Origin: Nitrospirota bacterium
GTDB lineage: Bacteria; Nitrospirota; Thermodesulfovibrionia; Thermodesulfovibrionales; Dissulfurispiraceae
Direction of reading: 5' to 3'
Assembly: GCA_040752355.1 (NCBI GenBank)
Contig: JBFMHE010000011.1
Span: 50,139 to 114,138, forward strand
DNA: 64,000 nt
The translations under genes and the position numbers were made by a program. Positions within the stretch are counted from its first letter, which is position 1; every line of letters begins with the position of its first letter. Below are positions 24,411 to 33,220 of this stretch, piece by piece. The notes beneath the pieces are model-generated. The model saw nothing but the letters and a program-made list of their open reading frames with translations, made no database searches and was not told where the DNA came from.

Positions 24411-25295
24411 TTATCTGAACCCCAGTTCGCCTAACATGCGATTATTACTGCGCCAGTCCTTCTTCACCTTCACCCACAGCTCGAGAAAGACCCTGGCGCC
24501 GAGCAGTGCCTCGATATCGTGCCGTGCGCGCGTACCTATCTCCTTGAGCTTGGCGCCCTCTTTTCCTATTATTATACCCTTTTGCCCTTTTCTTTCAACA
24601 TAAATATTCGCCGTGATGAGGATAACACCGTCCTCCCGCTCCTCCCACTGCAGCACCTCGGTGGCGACGGCGAAGGGCACCTCCTCTTCGGTCTGCTCCA
24701 TCACCTTTTCCCTGATGATCTCGGCAACGATCGCCCGTTCGAGCTGGTCCGTCACCAGATCGTCGGGATAGTACTTCGGCCCCTCGGGGAGGTACTTCAC
24801 GATGGCCTTGAGAAGGTCGTCGACTCCCTCGCCGGTCAGAGCAGAGAGAGGGATGATCTCCTTGAAGGGGAACAACGTACTGTACGCCTGGATGACCGGG
24901 AGGAGCCGGGGCTTGCCGACGATATCGACCTTATTGATCAGAAGGAATACCGGCCTGTCCGCCTCCTTGAGCATCTCGATGATGAACCGGTCCCCGCCCC
25001 CCGGCGGCTCGGGCTCGACCATGAAAAGGATCAGATCCACCTCCCTGATGGCATTCCGGGCCTCCCTCACGATCAGCTCGCCGAGCCGGTGCTTCGGCTT
25101 GTGTATCCCCGGGGTATCGACGAGGACGATCTGCGCCTCGGGCAGGTTCTTTATCCCGACGATCCTGTTCCTCGTGGTCTGCGGCTTGGGCGTGACAATG
25201 GCGACCTTCTGCCCGAGAATCGTGTTCAGGAGGGTGGACTTACCGACATTGGGCCGGCCGGTCAGAGAGACATATCCGCTGCGAAACACCGTCAA
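24411..25295 (-). CDS. era: GTPase Era
   Basis: Essential GTPase that binds the 3' end of 16S rRNA and checks 30S assembly. The 294-residue protein shows G1 GRPNVGKST (13-21), G2 region TTRNRIVGI, G3 DTPGIH, G4 NKVD and G5 SALTG. A C-terminal KH domain has IIIGKEGAKLKEIG. Full length. It is followed without a gap by the DUF151 gene and preceded by the aminotransferase gene with a 35-base gap. Confidence 0.97.
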   Translation of the reverse strand: MTVFRSGYVSLTGRPNVGKSTLLNTILGQKVAIVTPKPQTTRNRIVGIKNLPEAQIVLVDTPGIHKPKHRLGELIVREARNAIREVDLILFMVEPEPPGGGDRFIIEMLKEADRPVFLLINKVDIVGKPRLLPVIQAYSTLFPFKEIIPLSALTGEGVDDLLKAIVKYLPEGPKYYPDDLVTDQLERAIVAEIIREKVMEQTEEEVPFAVATEVLQWEEREDGVILITANIYVERKGQKGIIIGKEGAKLKEIGTRARHDIEALLGARVFLELWVKVKKDWRSNNRMLGELGFR

Positions 25296-25330
25296 GGGCG
25301 AGCTCCGAATCTCATAGTGCGACCGGTGAT

Positions 25331-26521
25331 TTATTGCAATGCGCCCAGCGCTCCTTTTATACGGCCGAGCCCCTTCTCGATGTTCTGCATCGAGGTGGCA
25401 TAGGAGATCCTGATATACTGGTCGTCGCCGAAGGCCTCTCCATGCACCAGCGCTACCTTCGCCTCTTCGAGCAGGTAGAGCGCCATGTCCAGGGAGGAGT
25501 TGATCTGCCGTGCGCCGGCCTTTCTGCCGTAGAACGCGGAGACATTGGGGAAGGCATAAAAGGCGCCGTTCGGCTTGAGGCAGCAGACGCCCGGGACCGC
25601 ATTCAAGGCATCGACGAGGAACTTCCTCCTCTTGTCGAACTCGGTCCTCATCGTTTCGATAAACTCCTGCGGCCCGGTGAGAGCGGCCACGGCCGCTTTC
25701 TGGGCGATCGAGGTCGGATTCGAGGTGGACTGGCTCTGGATGTTGGTCATCGCCTTGATGAGGTCCTTGGGTCCTGCCGCATACCCGATACGCCAGCCCG
25801 TCATGGCATGCGACTTGGAGAGCCCGTTCACCACGATGGTCCTGCTCTTGATCTCCTTGCCGAGCGAGGCGATGCTGACATGCCGTGCCCCGTCGTAGAC
25901 GAGCTTCTCGTAAATTTCGTCCGAGATCAGATACATGTCGTGCTTCAGGACTATTTCGGCGACCGCCTCGAGGGTCTTCTTATCATACGCCCAGCCCGTC
26001 GGGTTCGAAGGGGAATTGAGCACCAGTGCCTTGGTCTTCTTCGTTATCGCTGCTTCGAGCGCCTCCGGTTTCATCATGAAGCTGTCCTTCTCGTATGTAG
26101 TGACGAAGACCGGGATCGCATCGTTCAACAGGGCCTGGTCCGGGTAGGAGACCCAGTAGGGGGACGGGATGATCACCTCGTCACCGGGATTGAAGAGCGC
26201 CTGCGCACTATTGTAGAGGCTGTGCTTCGCCCCGCACGAGACGAGCACCTCGTCCTTCGCATATTCAAGACCGTTGTCGGCCCTGAATTTACCCACGACC
26301 GCCTCTTTCAGCTCATCGATACCGCCCACCGGCGTATATTTCGTAAAGCCGTCCCTGAGCGCTTTGACCGCAGCCTCTTTCACATGCTCGGGCGTGTCGA
26401 AGTCGGGCTCCCCCACGCCGAAATTGACGACATCGACGCCCTCGGCCTTCATCGCCTTGGCCTTGGCGTCCATGGCAAGGGTGGGTGACGGTTTGATTCT
26501 CCGGGCTCTCTCAGCAACCAT
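25331..26521 (-). CDS. Class I/II aminotransferase, aspartate aminotransferase type
   Basis: PLP enzyme of 396 residues, subgroup I-gamma aspartate aminotransferase. PLP lysine K236 is in NGLSKSHAMTGWRIGYA; PSNPTG near 171 and the Arg region YIRISYA near 375 are present. It transfers amino groups between aspartate/glutamate and oxo acids. Start 26521 (MVAERARR) has AGGAGGAA eight bases upstream; an upstream in-frame ATG at 26560 is less likely. Substrate range within the family is not certain. Confidence 0.9.
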   Translation of the reverse strand: MVAERARRIKPSPTLAMDAKAKAMKAEGVDVVNFGVGEPDFDTPEHVKEAAVKALRDGFTKYTPVGGIDELKEAVVGKFRADNGLEYAKDEVLVSCGAKHSLYNSAQALFNPGDEVIIPSPYWVSYPDQALLNDAIPVFVTTYEKDSFMMKPEALEAAITKKTKALVLNSPSNPTGWAYDKKTLEAVAEIVLKHDMYLISDEIYEKLVYDGARHVSIASLGKEIKSRTIVVNGLSKSHAMTGWRIGYAAGPKDLIKAMTNIQSQSTSNPTSIAQKAAVAALTGPQEFIETMRTEFDKRRKFLVDALNAVPGVCCLKPNGAFYAFPNVSAFYGRKAGARQINSSLDMALYLLEEAKVALVHGEAFGDDQYIRISYATSMQNIEKGLGRIKGALGALQ

Positions 26522-26593
26522 CGCGAAATTCCTCCTCTTTGAAATCGTCACGGATAACACGTGAACACGGCGGGTTACGAATTACGGCCTTTA

Positions 26594-27091
26594 TTATAGC
26601 CCATTTTTCGCCCTGAGTTCTCTTATTTTATTCAGGGTGTCGCGATAATCCTCACGGGCCGGGTCGAGCTCGACCGCCTTCAGCGCCAGCGCCTCGGCCT
26701 CGTGGAGGCGATCCCGCCCGGTATAGAAGAGCCAGGCAAGGTTGTTGTAGGCGTCGGCGGCTGCCGGCGCCTTCTTGATACTCTTCCGGTAGTACTTCTC
26801 CGCCTCCCGGGGCCGGTTCAGCTGCTGATAGGCATTGCCGAGATAGAGGTAGGCGACGGGCATCCTCTTCGATGCCAGCTCGTACTCCTTTATCGCGTTC
26901 TCGAGCTTGCCGCTCCGCTCGTAGGCAACGCCGAGATTGATGTGCTCTTCAGGGGTCAGGGGGTCATCGAGGATAATGAACCGCGGAAGCGAGCAGCCCG
27001 ACAGCACGAAAAGGCAGAGCAGCAAGGGGACAAATCGCGGAAACGGCAGCCTGAACCGCAGGCGAGCGCTCCCCTCTCCATCCCCCCTCAT
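26594..27091 (-). CDS. TPR lipoprotein
   Basis: A 165-residue lipoprotein: basic start, hydrophobic segment and lipobox LSGC. About three TPR repeats follow (INLGVAYERSGKLENAIKEY, YLYLGNAYQQLNRPREAEKY, NNLAWLFYTGRDRLHEAEAL). ATG at 27091 overlaps the C39-type gene stop by four bases. In the Pseudomonas PA2778 family a C39 domain is followed by TPRs in one chain; here the two parts are separate coupled genes. Likely anchored in the envelope, with partners unknown. Confidence 0.82.
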   Translation of the reverse strand: MRGDGEGSARLRFRLPFPRFVPLLLCLFVLSGCSLPRFIILDDPLTPEEHINLGVAYERSGKLENAIKEYELASKRMPVAYLYLGNAYQQLNRPREAEKYYRKSIKKAPAAADAYNNLAWLFYTGRDRLHEAEALALKAVELDPAREDYRDTLNKIRELRAKNGL

Positions 27092-27699
27092 CTGCCCTCC
27101 GCCCCCGGCGCGCCATGCCCGGCCTCTGCGTTGCCATGCACCCAGAGGGTCCAGAACTTCGTCTTCTCCCACGAGGCGAGAAACTTCTCTCTATCGAGCC
27201 GCATGCGCTCCGTACCGCCGGAATTCACGATCACCTGGCTGCCCGTGTAGCCGACGACGACCATGAAGTGGTGCAGCTGGTAGAAGAGCATGCCGTTGTC
27301 GACGAGAACGACAAGCGGCTGCTGCGCAGCTACCTTCTGCCGCAGGTCGTCCCAGCCTCCCGAATAGTGCTTTGCCGCAAGGCCCTTTCTCTGCGCGTAG
27401 AGAACCATGTCGAGCGTAAGCGTCCCCCGCGCCGAGGGGCTGTAGATATCCCGGGCTATCTCTTCGGGAGTGACCGCGATGTCCCAGTAGTTCAGCACCC
27501 CTGCCATGGATGCGGGCCCGCACTGGTAGATCTCCTGGGCGTAGAACGGCACCTCTTCGATCACTACCGGCCGCGAATCGGCCTGCATGCCGACCGGCGA
27601 ATCGGTGTGGACGGGCGCCACTGTGCAAGAGCACAAAAGCGCGAGCAGCACTCCCCAAAAGAATCCCGGGATGCGGTAGTAACTATGCCTCTTGATCAT
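27088..27699 (-). CDS. C39-like cysteine peptidase, PA2778-like
   Basis: A 203-residue predicted lipoprotein (hydrophobic N terminus with LLCSC near 22-25) with a C39-type papain-like fold. The catalytic Cys is C60 in YQCGPASMAGVLNYW, with His at 143/144 in HHFMVVVGY and a following N159. In contrast to bacteriocin-exporter C39 domains it is not fused to an ABC transporter. This is the PA2778-family architecture. It forms a coupled pair with the TPR lipoprotein. Physiological substrate unknown. Confidence 0.83.
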   Translation of the reverse strand: MIKRHSYYRIPGFFWGVLLALLCSCTVAPVHTDSPVGMQADSRPVVIEEVPFYAQEIYQCGPASMAGVLNYWDIAVTPEEIARDIYSPSARGTLTLDMVLYAQRKGLAAKHYSGGWDDLRQKVAAQQPLVVLVDNGMLFYQLHHFMVVVGYTGSQVIVNSGGTERMRLDREKFLASWEKTKFWTLWVHGNAEAGHGAPGAEGR

Positions 27700-27700
27700 A

Positions 27701-27713
27701 AATGATTATCATT
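27701..27713. promoter_or_regulatory. Fur-box-like palindrome at the C39 gene start
   Basis: AATGATTATCATT ends one base before the ATG of the C39 gene. It differs at one position from the core AATGATAATCATT of the enterobacterial Fur box. Whether Fur acts here is unproven; the local A/T bias could also produce it. Confidence 0.4.
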
Positions 27714-27806
27714 CCGTTGAGCGCCACAAAATCGAGAAGAGCAGACACGGTAGTAAGATTATACCATTGTCCGCTCTTCCGGAGAAGGAGCCTGCCTGCG
27801 ATCCTC

Positions 27807-29057
27807 TTACGTGGGTTTTTTCGGCTTTCTGTTAGTGCCGATGGTTTCTGCCGGTGCGGTCGGGATCCTGCCGTTGGGAGGTGCGACGGTCTTTGGCGGT
27901 CCGTGCCGGGGCGAAGGGGGATTGAATCGAGGCGCCGGCAGAGCCGGTGACGGGGTCGGTGCAGACGGTCCTGCGGCCCTGGGCGCCGCCGCCAATCCCG
28001 CAGGAGCTGCAGGTCCTGCGACAGAGGGATTCACTGCGGATAGGGGCATCGTTCTGCCCGGTCTCTGTTGAGACATGCCGAGCCGGCCGGCAGGCGCCTG
28101 GGTTGCCTTGACTGAAGGAGTCGTCTTATCGGGCCTCGCCGTACGCTGTCCGCCTGGGGGGTGAACCGTTCCCTTTGCCGGAGGGCCGCCTTTTGCAGCT
28201 GCCCTTGCCGATGCCGTCGGAGCAGACACCTTGCTCGTACGAACGCTCTCGGGCTGCGTCTTCACCTTCATTGCCCCTGACTGCTTCATCGAGGACTTTG
28301 CCGCTGATTTGGTATGCGACAGGCGCGACTTCACGGCGGAGGGCTGCTTCGAGACGCTCGCCTTGCCCTGCGAGGATGTCCGCTGCAGCGCCGGGTGCGG
28401 CGTTCCGCTCTTTGCACGCTCCGGCTTCACCTCTCTTTCATACCGGTCCATTTCGCTCCGCTCAACATGCCGCGGCTGCTGGGGAGGCCGCTCCGCCTCG
28501 ACCACGGTCATAGAGCCCGCCGTAACTGCAACATGCTCCCGGGGCAGTGAGAGGTTATACGTATATACACTGCCCTCCTTGACCACGACGCTCGTTGTAC
28601 CGCCGCTATGGGAGACGAAGAAGTCGGTCCCCCGCACCCCGGCGATGGCATTCGGGGTGTTTATCTCGAAGCGGTTTCGCCCTTTGGCGGCGGCCGCTGC
28701 CGGAGAGCTCCTCTTTCTGACGACCGCCTCGACCGTGCCGACCGGCAGCGTGATCACGCCCTTAGCGGATACGTATTCACGGATAGCGAGCCGCGTACGC
28801 TGGGCCACGTTGAGCCTGTTGCCGTCACCGAAGACGATCACGGCCCGAGCGCCGCTCTTTGTCCTGATGAGGTCGCCGACATAGAGGGGATCGCCGGGTT
28901 TCACCGGCCGCGCCGGGAGCTTCCCCGCCCTGAGGACTTCGACCTTCCCTTCCGTAACGGTGACGGTTCCGACCGCTTTCGCGGCAGCGGCAGGCGCACT
29001 GAGCAGCAGCAGGGAGAGCGCTGCCATGAGCACCCGGCCCCATGGCAGGAGGAACAT
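27807..29057 (-). CDS. FecR-domain secreted protein with low-complexity tail
   Basis: A 416-residue exported protein: signal peptide (LLLLSAPAAAAKA) and a FecR-type domain over about 25-190 (GDPLYVGDLIRTKSGARAVI, INTPNAIAGVRGTDFFV). The rest, about 220 residues, is a low-complexity Pro/Ala/Lys/Ser-rich tail. FecR domains in such non-siderophore contexts are thought to sit in the periplasm or on the surface. ATG 29057 has AAAGGAG six bases upstream. It lies between a Crp/Fnr gene and the C39-TPR pair. Confidence 0.85.
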   Translation of the reverse strand: MFLLPWGRVLMAALSLLLLSAPAAAAKAVGTVTVTEGKVEVLRAGKLPARPVKPGDPLYVGDLIRTKSGARAVIVFGDGNRLNVAQRTRLAIREYVSAKGVITLPVGTVEAVVRKRSSPAAAAAKGRNRFEINTPNAIAGVRGTDFFVSHSGGTTSVVVKEGSVYTYNLSLPREHVAVTAGSMTVVEAERPPQQPRHVERSEMDRYEREVKPERAKSGTPHPALQRTSSQGKASVSKQPSAVKSRLSHTKSAAKSSMKQSGAMKVKTQPESVRTSKVSAPTASARAAAKGGPPAKGTVHPPGGQRTARPDKTTPSVKATQAPAGRLGMSQQRPGRTMPLSAVNPSVAGPAAPAGLAAAPRAAGPSAPTPSPALPAPRFNPPSPRHGPPKTVAPPNGRIPTAPAETIGTNRKPKKPT

Positions 29058-29209
29058 CACCGCTCCTTTATGGCTCACTCTCTGCCGCATGATACGCTCC
29101 CACGAAAAGAGCCCGGGAATCCAGCCGCGCTCTTTTCGTTATCTCATTTTATTTATACGCTCTTTTACGGGGAAGTAAAGGTAAAATTCACGGGGCCGGA
29201 ACACCGGCA

Positions 29210-29902
29210 TCAGTATCCGCGGACAGGAGATTTCAGGAGCTCCAGGGCATTCCGGGCGACCAGGAGATGGTCGGCTCCCTCCTTCACTATCCCCTTGGTG
29301 ACCAGCACCTTCATCCCCTTCGAGACCGCCTCCCGGGATGCCCCGACCAGCGAGGCGAGCTCCTTGTGCGTGAGCTTGTTCCTCTTGATGAACGGCTCGC
29401 CGGCGCCGGCCTCTCCGCTCTCTTCCTCGAGAAAGACCCGTACGAGCCGTTCACTCACTTCGAGGAAGGCGAGGGCTTCGATCGTCTCGTTCGCCCTCCT
29501 CAGGCGGCCTGCAAGGGTACCCATGAGGGCGACGGCGATCTTCGGATCCTCTGCGAGCATCTCGAGGAAGGCATCGCGGCCGAGCACCGCGAGCTCGGCG
29601 GTCTCGTCGGCGACGACCGTGGCGGAACGCCCCTTGCCGTCGAGGAGATTCAGCTCGCCGAAAAAGGCGCCCCTCTCGAAATGCGCAAGCACCATCTCGT
29701 CGCCGTCCTCGTCAATGAGTACCGCCTTCAGCCTCCCGGAAAGGACCACATAAAGCTCCGTGCCCGTATCGGTCTTATAAAAAAGCACTCCGCCCCTCTT
29801 GCAGGCGCTTCGCCTGCATCGGGAGGCGACCCTTGCCAGGTGCGCCTCGCCGAGATGACTGAAGAGGGGGACCCTTTTGAGGTAGTCGATAAGCGTAGTC
29901 AC
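29210..29902 (-). CDS. Crp/Fnr-family transcriptional regulator
   Basis: A 230-residue regulator: cyclic-nucleotide-binding-like domain (VPLFSHLGEAHLARVA, ERGAFFGELNLLDGKGRSATVV) and a winged helix (LTHKELASLVGASREAVSKG). The R in REAVSKG aligns with Crp-type recognition helices. Three cysteines occur near the N terminus (R-C-R-R-S-A-C) but not in an FNR cluster arrangement. It sits 18 bases downstream of the TPR-barrel gene and is likely cotranscribed with it. Confidence 0.87.
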   Translation of the reverse strand: MTTLIDYLKRVPLFSHLGEAHLARVASRCRRSACKRGGVLFYKTDTGTELYVVLSGRLKAVLIDEDGDEMVLAHFERGAFFGELNLLDGKGRSATVVADETAELAVLGRDAFLEMLAEDPKIAVALMGTLAGRLRRANETIEALAFLEVSERLVRVFLEEESGEAGAGEPFIKRNKLTHKELASLVGASREAVSKGMKVLVTKGIVKEGADHLLVARNALELLKSPVRGY

Positions 29903-29920
29903 ACCCGTTGCGCCGCTCCT

Positions 29921-31471
29921 TTAGAAGACATATTCGAGCCCTGCCGTATACTGGTTCCGTTCGAAATCATAAATCGTAAAGTTGGAGTCGTCCCTGGTAT
30001 AGGAATACTGCACCCGCACGGTAAGCCCCTTGGAGGGTTTCCAATCCACTCCTGCGGAGCCAGAATATATCCTGTCTTTCCGCTTGGTCGGTGTGCCGGG
30101 GAAGCCTTCGGCTCCCGACAGGGTGGCGCTGTCGATATTCCGGTAGTCTTGCCAGAGCACCTCTCCGGCCGTCGTGACGCTCACCTTTTCGGCGAGCGGC
30201 AGGAGCATGCTGACGCCGATCCTGTTGCCGAGATTCTCCCAGTTGTTTCCCTCCGCATCTTCGACGGCATACTCGTAGCGGAGGCTGGCGAGACCGCGCT
30301 CTTTCGCGAACTGGTAGAGGTACCCCAACGAGACGGTATACAGATCGGCGTCCCTGTTATCATCGGGAGCCGTCTGCGGGCGCAGGTCTCTCTTCGAGTA
30401 GCCGAATCCGAACTGGACGATATGACGGGGCGCGACGATCACGCTCACGGTCGGCAGCAGCGAGAGGACACCCATGTACTCGCGCTCATGCAGCCAGGAG
30501 TAATAATAACCGGCGGAGAGAGAGACGGCCCCGCGCTCGAAGGCGTATCCCGGCGTCAGGAAGATCGACTGCGAGAGATAAGTGAGCTCGTTGATCTCGC
30601 GGTAGACGGTGCTGTCGAGGCCGTAGTGAGCGGAGAGGGACCAGGCGCCTTCGAGCAAGGGCTCATACGCTATCTTGACCGAGTTGACCAGGGCGCTGTC
30701 GCCGGTCCCTCCTCCCCTCCGGACCGACTCCTGGTAGTTCGGCGAGATAAACGCCGACGGCTCGAGGACAACGTTATCGTCATACTGGTATGCCGCGCTG
30801 ATGCTGAGCTGCCACGGTTTATAGGCTGCCAGGCTTCTGGAGAGGGCTGCCTCGTATTCCCTGGCATACGAGGCGGCAGCGGTGGCAGGGTCGACGGCGA
30901 TCACCGCCCGGAGCCTCTTCTTCGCCTCGCTCCATCTGCGCTCAGTCGCGTGGAGTACGGCGATCTGGTAGTCGCCGATCTGGACAAGCGCTCCATCGAG
31001 AGCCTTCGCCCTCTCAAAAGAGGCGATCGCCTCAGCGCTCTTCCCCTCCTTCGCAAGGATCAGCCCTTTGAAATACGCAACGCGGCCGGAGACAGGGCCT
31101 GCCTTTTCCGCTCTCGCCAGCCACTGCTTTGCCTCATCGAGCTGGTTGAGCATATACAGCGTCTCGATCAGCTCCGGGTAAGCGTCCCTGACAGGCGGAT
31201 CGAGCGCTGCCGCGGCGCGGTAGACCCCGGCGGCATCCCGGTACTGGCCCATCTGCTTATACGTCGCTCCCAGGTAGAGCAGGGCCTGTGCCGACGACGG
31301 GTCGCGCCGCAGGACCTTTTTGAAGAGCTCCAGCGCTTCATCGTAATTCTCGGCATGGTACTCGGCGATCCCCTTCTCGAGGAGGCTCTTGGACGGAGCG
31401 GGACAGGCGGCATGCGGCGACAGGAGCGACAAGGCATATGCTGCAAATGCAAGGAAAATCCCTCTCTTCAC
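29921..31471 (-). CDS. TPR plus outer-membrane beta-barrel protein
   Basis: A 516-residue exported protein: signal peptide (about 1-23), four to five TPR repeats (GIAEYHAENYDEALELFKKV, ALLYLGATYKQMGQYRDAAG) and a C-terminal domain of alternating aromatic beta strands. It ends RNQYTAGLEYVF, with the terminal aromatic typical of outer-membrane barrels. It resembles TPR-barrel proteins such as surface lipoprotein assembly modifiers, but no precise family is assigned. It has a strong promoter at 31514-31541 and is first of a likely run that continues with the Crp/Fnr gene. Confidence 0.8.
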   Translation of the reverse strand: MKRGIFLAFAAYALSLLSPHAACPAPSKSLLEKGIAEYHAENYDEALELFKKVLRRDPSSAQALLYLGATYKQMGQYRDAAGVYRAAAALDPPVRDAYPELIETLYMLNQLDEAKQWLARAEKAGPVSGRVAYFKGLILAKEGKSAEAIASFERAKALDGALVQIGDYQIAVLHATERRWSEAKKRLRAVIAVDPATAAASYAREYEAALSRSLAAYKPWQLSISAAYQYDDNVVLEPSAFISPNYQESVRRGGGTGDSALVNSVKIAYEPLLEGAWSLSAHYGLDSTVYREINELTYLSQSIFLTPGYAFERGAVSLSAGYYYSWLHEREYMGVLSLLPTVSVIVAPRHIVQFGFGYSKRDLRPQTAPDDNRDADLYTVSLGYLYQFAKERGLASLRYEYAVEDAEGNNWENLGNRIGVSMLLPLAEKVSVTTAGEVLWQDYRNIDSATLSGAEGFPGTPTKRKDRIYSGSAGVDWKPSKGLTVRVQYSYTRDDSNFTIYDFERNQYTAGLEYVF

Positions 31472-31513
31472 CTCTCCCCTCCGAAGCCTGCAGGAAATGA
31501 GCCTTCAAGAGAT

Positions 31514-31541
31514 ATTATATAAAGAATTATGATATATGCAA
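31514..31541 (-). promoter_or_regulatory. Sigma-70 promoter of the TPR-barrel gene
   Basis: Minus-strand TTGCAT (31536-31541), 16-base spacer, perfect TATAAT (31514-31519). Confidence 0.75.
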
Positions 31542-31565
31542 GGGTAAAAGTGCCGCAAAATGAAA

Positions 31566-31587
31566 GGCAGGGAGGCGCCTCCCTGCC
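31566..31587 (-). terminator. Terminator after the PA2779-like gene
   Basis: Palindrome GGCAGGGAGG-CG-CCTCCCTGCC followed by TTTCATTTT on the minus strand, 25 bases after the stop at 31613. Confidence 0.8.
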
Positions 31588-31612
31588 CGGCACGAAAAAA
31601 CAGATAAGAAAG

Positions 31613-32002
31613 CTACTTGATGATAATTTTATGCCCGGTGAGCTGAAGCAGTATGACGACCAGTATCGCGATCACCAGGAGTGCGATGACCACCCCCAGA
31701 CCGTCGCCGCCTACCTGCAGCTCATCGAGCTGCAGCGCGAGCTCATGCACCTGCTGATCGCTGAGCTGTGCGAGGCGGCTGTTGATCTCGTCCTGGGTAA
31801 GCCCCAGCTGCTCCAGGCGCTCCCTGACCATCTTCGTCTCGAGGACCTGCCGTATCTTCTCGATATCAGCCGTCCTGTCCGCATGCGAAAGGGCGATGAT
31901 CTCGGAAGGAGTAAAGCCCGCCTCCGCCCGCGGGGCGATCCCTATGATGAACATCGCACCTACGAGATACCACGCTATCTGCCGCATAAAGGGAAACCGC
32001 AT
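31613..32002 (-). CDS. PA2779-family protein
   Basis: A 129-residue protein with an N-terminal signal or anchor helix (AWYLVGAMFIIGIAPRAEA) and a helical middle (VRERLEQLGLTQDEINSRLA, QLSDQQVHELALQLDEL). A C-terminal membrane helix (VVIALLVIAILVVILLQL) follows. This is the PA2779 family, usually encoded next to a PA2778-type C39 peptidase; here that gene lies four genes downstream. GGAGGTGA precedes the ATG. Function unknown. Confidence 0.82.
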   Translation of the reverse strand: MRFPFMRQIAWYLVGAMFIIGIAPRAEAGFTPSEIIALSHADRTADIEKIRQVLETKMVRERLEQLGLTQDEINSRLAQLSDQQVHELALQLDELQVGGDGLGVVIALLVIAILVVILLQLTGHKIIIK

Positions 32003-32025
32003 AGCCTCTCACCTCCTTTCTCGTT

Positions 32026-33138
32026 CTAGGTAGAAGTATTATAAACTCTTTTCGCCCTGCTTCCAAGGGAGAGGAGAATTTCGTAAGGAATCGTGCCGAT
32101 ACGACGGGCGACTTCCGCGGCGTCGATCGTTTCGTCTCCCTGCCTGCCGATGATCACGGCCTCATCCCGCTCATCGATGTCCGGGAGGTCGGTAAGGTCG
32201 ACCATCGTGAGGTCCATGCAGACGCGGCCTGCGACAGGTACCCTCCGTCCGCGCACCAGCACGTCGGCGTTGTTCGAACAGCGCCGGCTGAAACCGTCCG
32301 CATACCCTGCCGAGATGACGCCGATAAGGCTCTCCCGCCTGGTGACAAAAGTCCGGCCGTAGCTCACCGGCGTGCCTGCCGGCAGGCGCCTGAGCGCGAC
32401 GATCCTCGCCTTCACCGTCATGACGGGGGACAGCGCGGCATCGGGAGCCGCGGGAGACTCGATCGACGAATAGCCGTACAGCATGATGCCGGGACGCACT
32501 GCGTGGAGGTGCGCTTCGGGAAGGGTCATTACCGCCGCGCTGTTCGCCATATGCGCGATCCTCACCGCTACTCCCTTCCCGGAAAGCTCGCTGCGCACCC
32601 TGTTGAACCGCTCGATCTGCATCGTCGCGAACGAGACATCGGCCAGGTCCGCTTCCGAAAAATGGCTCATCATTCCCTCGATAACGATCCCTCGCAGGCC
32701 GGCGATAGCGAGGATCTCCCCGACCGCACCGCTCCCGGAAAGGCCCAGCCTTCCCATGCCGGTATCGAGCTTTATATGGACGCCGATGGTCCGGCTGCGC
32801 CGCTCCGCCTCCCGCGCGAGGAGCTCCGCCGTCCTCCTGTCCGCTATAACGGGAGTGAGATCGTACCGCAGAATATCGTCGACATCCGGGTCGAACAGGA
32901 CCAGGAGGGGCCCGGTGACGCCCGCCTCCCGCAGCATCTTCGCCTCTCCGGTAAAGGCGACGGCGAGAGCGGCAACGCCGTCGCGGGAGAGGCGGCGGGA
33001 AATCTCGAGAGCGCCATGCCCATAGGCGTCTGCCTTGACGACCGCGATAACGGGCCGGTTATGGGTGAGCCGCTTTATGGTGGCGAGATTGCCCGAGAGG
33101 GCGTCGAGATCTATTTCAGCAACGGTTCCCCTGTTCAT
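32026..33138 (-). CDS. alr: Alanine racemase
   Basis: PLP enzyme making D-alanine for peptidoglycan. The 370-residue protein has PLP lysine K35 in VVKADAYGHGA, the Arg-rich RAGVT region, HIKLDTGMGRLG, MLYGYSS, and the catalytic-tyrosine region GYADGFSRR. Full length. It precedes tatA and is followed by the PA2779-like gene in the opposite functional context. An imperfect inverted repeat lies at its upstream end. Confidence 0.95.
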   Translation of the reverse strand: MNRGTVAEIDLDALSGNLATIKRLTHNRPVIAVVKADAYGHGALEISRRLSRDGVAALAVAFTGEAKMLREAGVTGPLLVLFDPDVDDILRYDLTPVIADRRTAELLAREAERRSRTIGVHIKLDTGMGRLGLSGSGAVGEILAIAGLRGIVIEGMMSHFSEADLADVSFATMQIERFNRVRSELSGKGVAVRIAHMANSAAVMTLPEAHLHAVRPGIMLYGYSSIESPAAPDAALSPVMTVKARIVALRRLPAGTPVSYGRTFVTRRESLIGVISAGYADGFSRRCSNNADVLVRGRRVPVAGRVCMDLTMVDLTDLPDIDERDEAVIIGRQGDETIDAAEVARRIGTIPYEILLSLGSRAKRVYNTST

Positions 33139-33145
33139 AGAGCAC

Positions 33146-33220
33146 GTAAGCAGTAGCGGGCAAGCAGCACAGGGCTCGCCCCCCCTGTCTTGCTGATGCT
33201 GCCCGGCGCTTACTGCTTGC
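33146..33220. repeat. Imperfect inverted repeat between alr and tatA
   Basis: GTAAGCAGTAGCGGGCAAGC (33146 on) is repeated imperfectly inverted at 33191-33220, which overlaps the end of tatA. It is similar in style to the repeat at 14357-14443. Confidence 0.5.
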
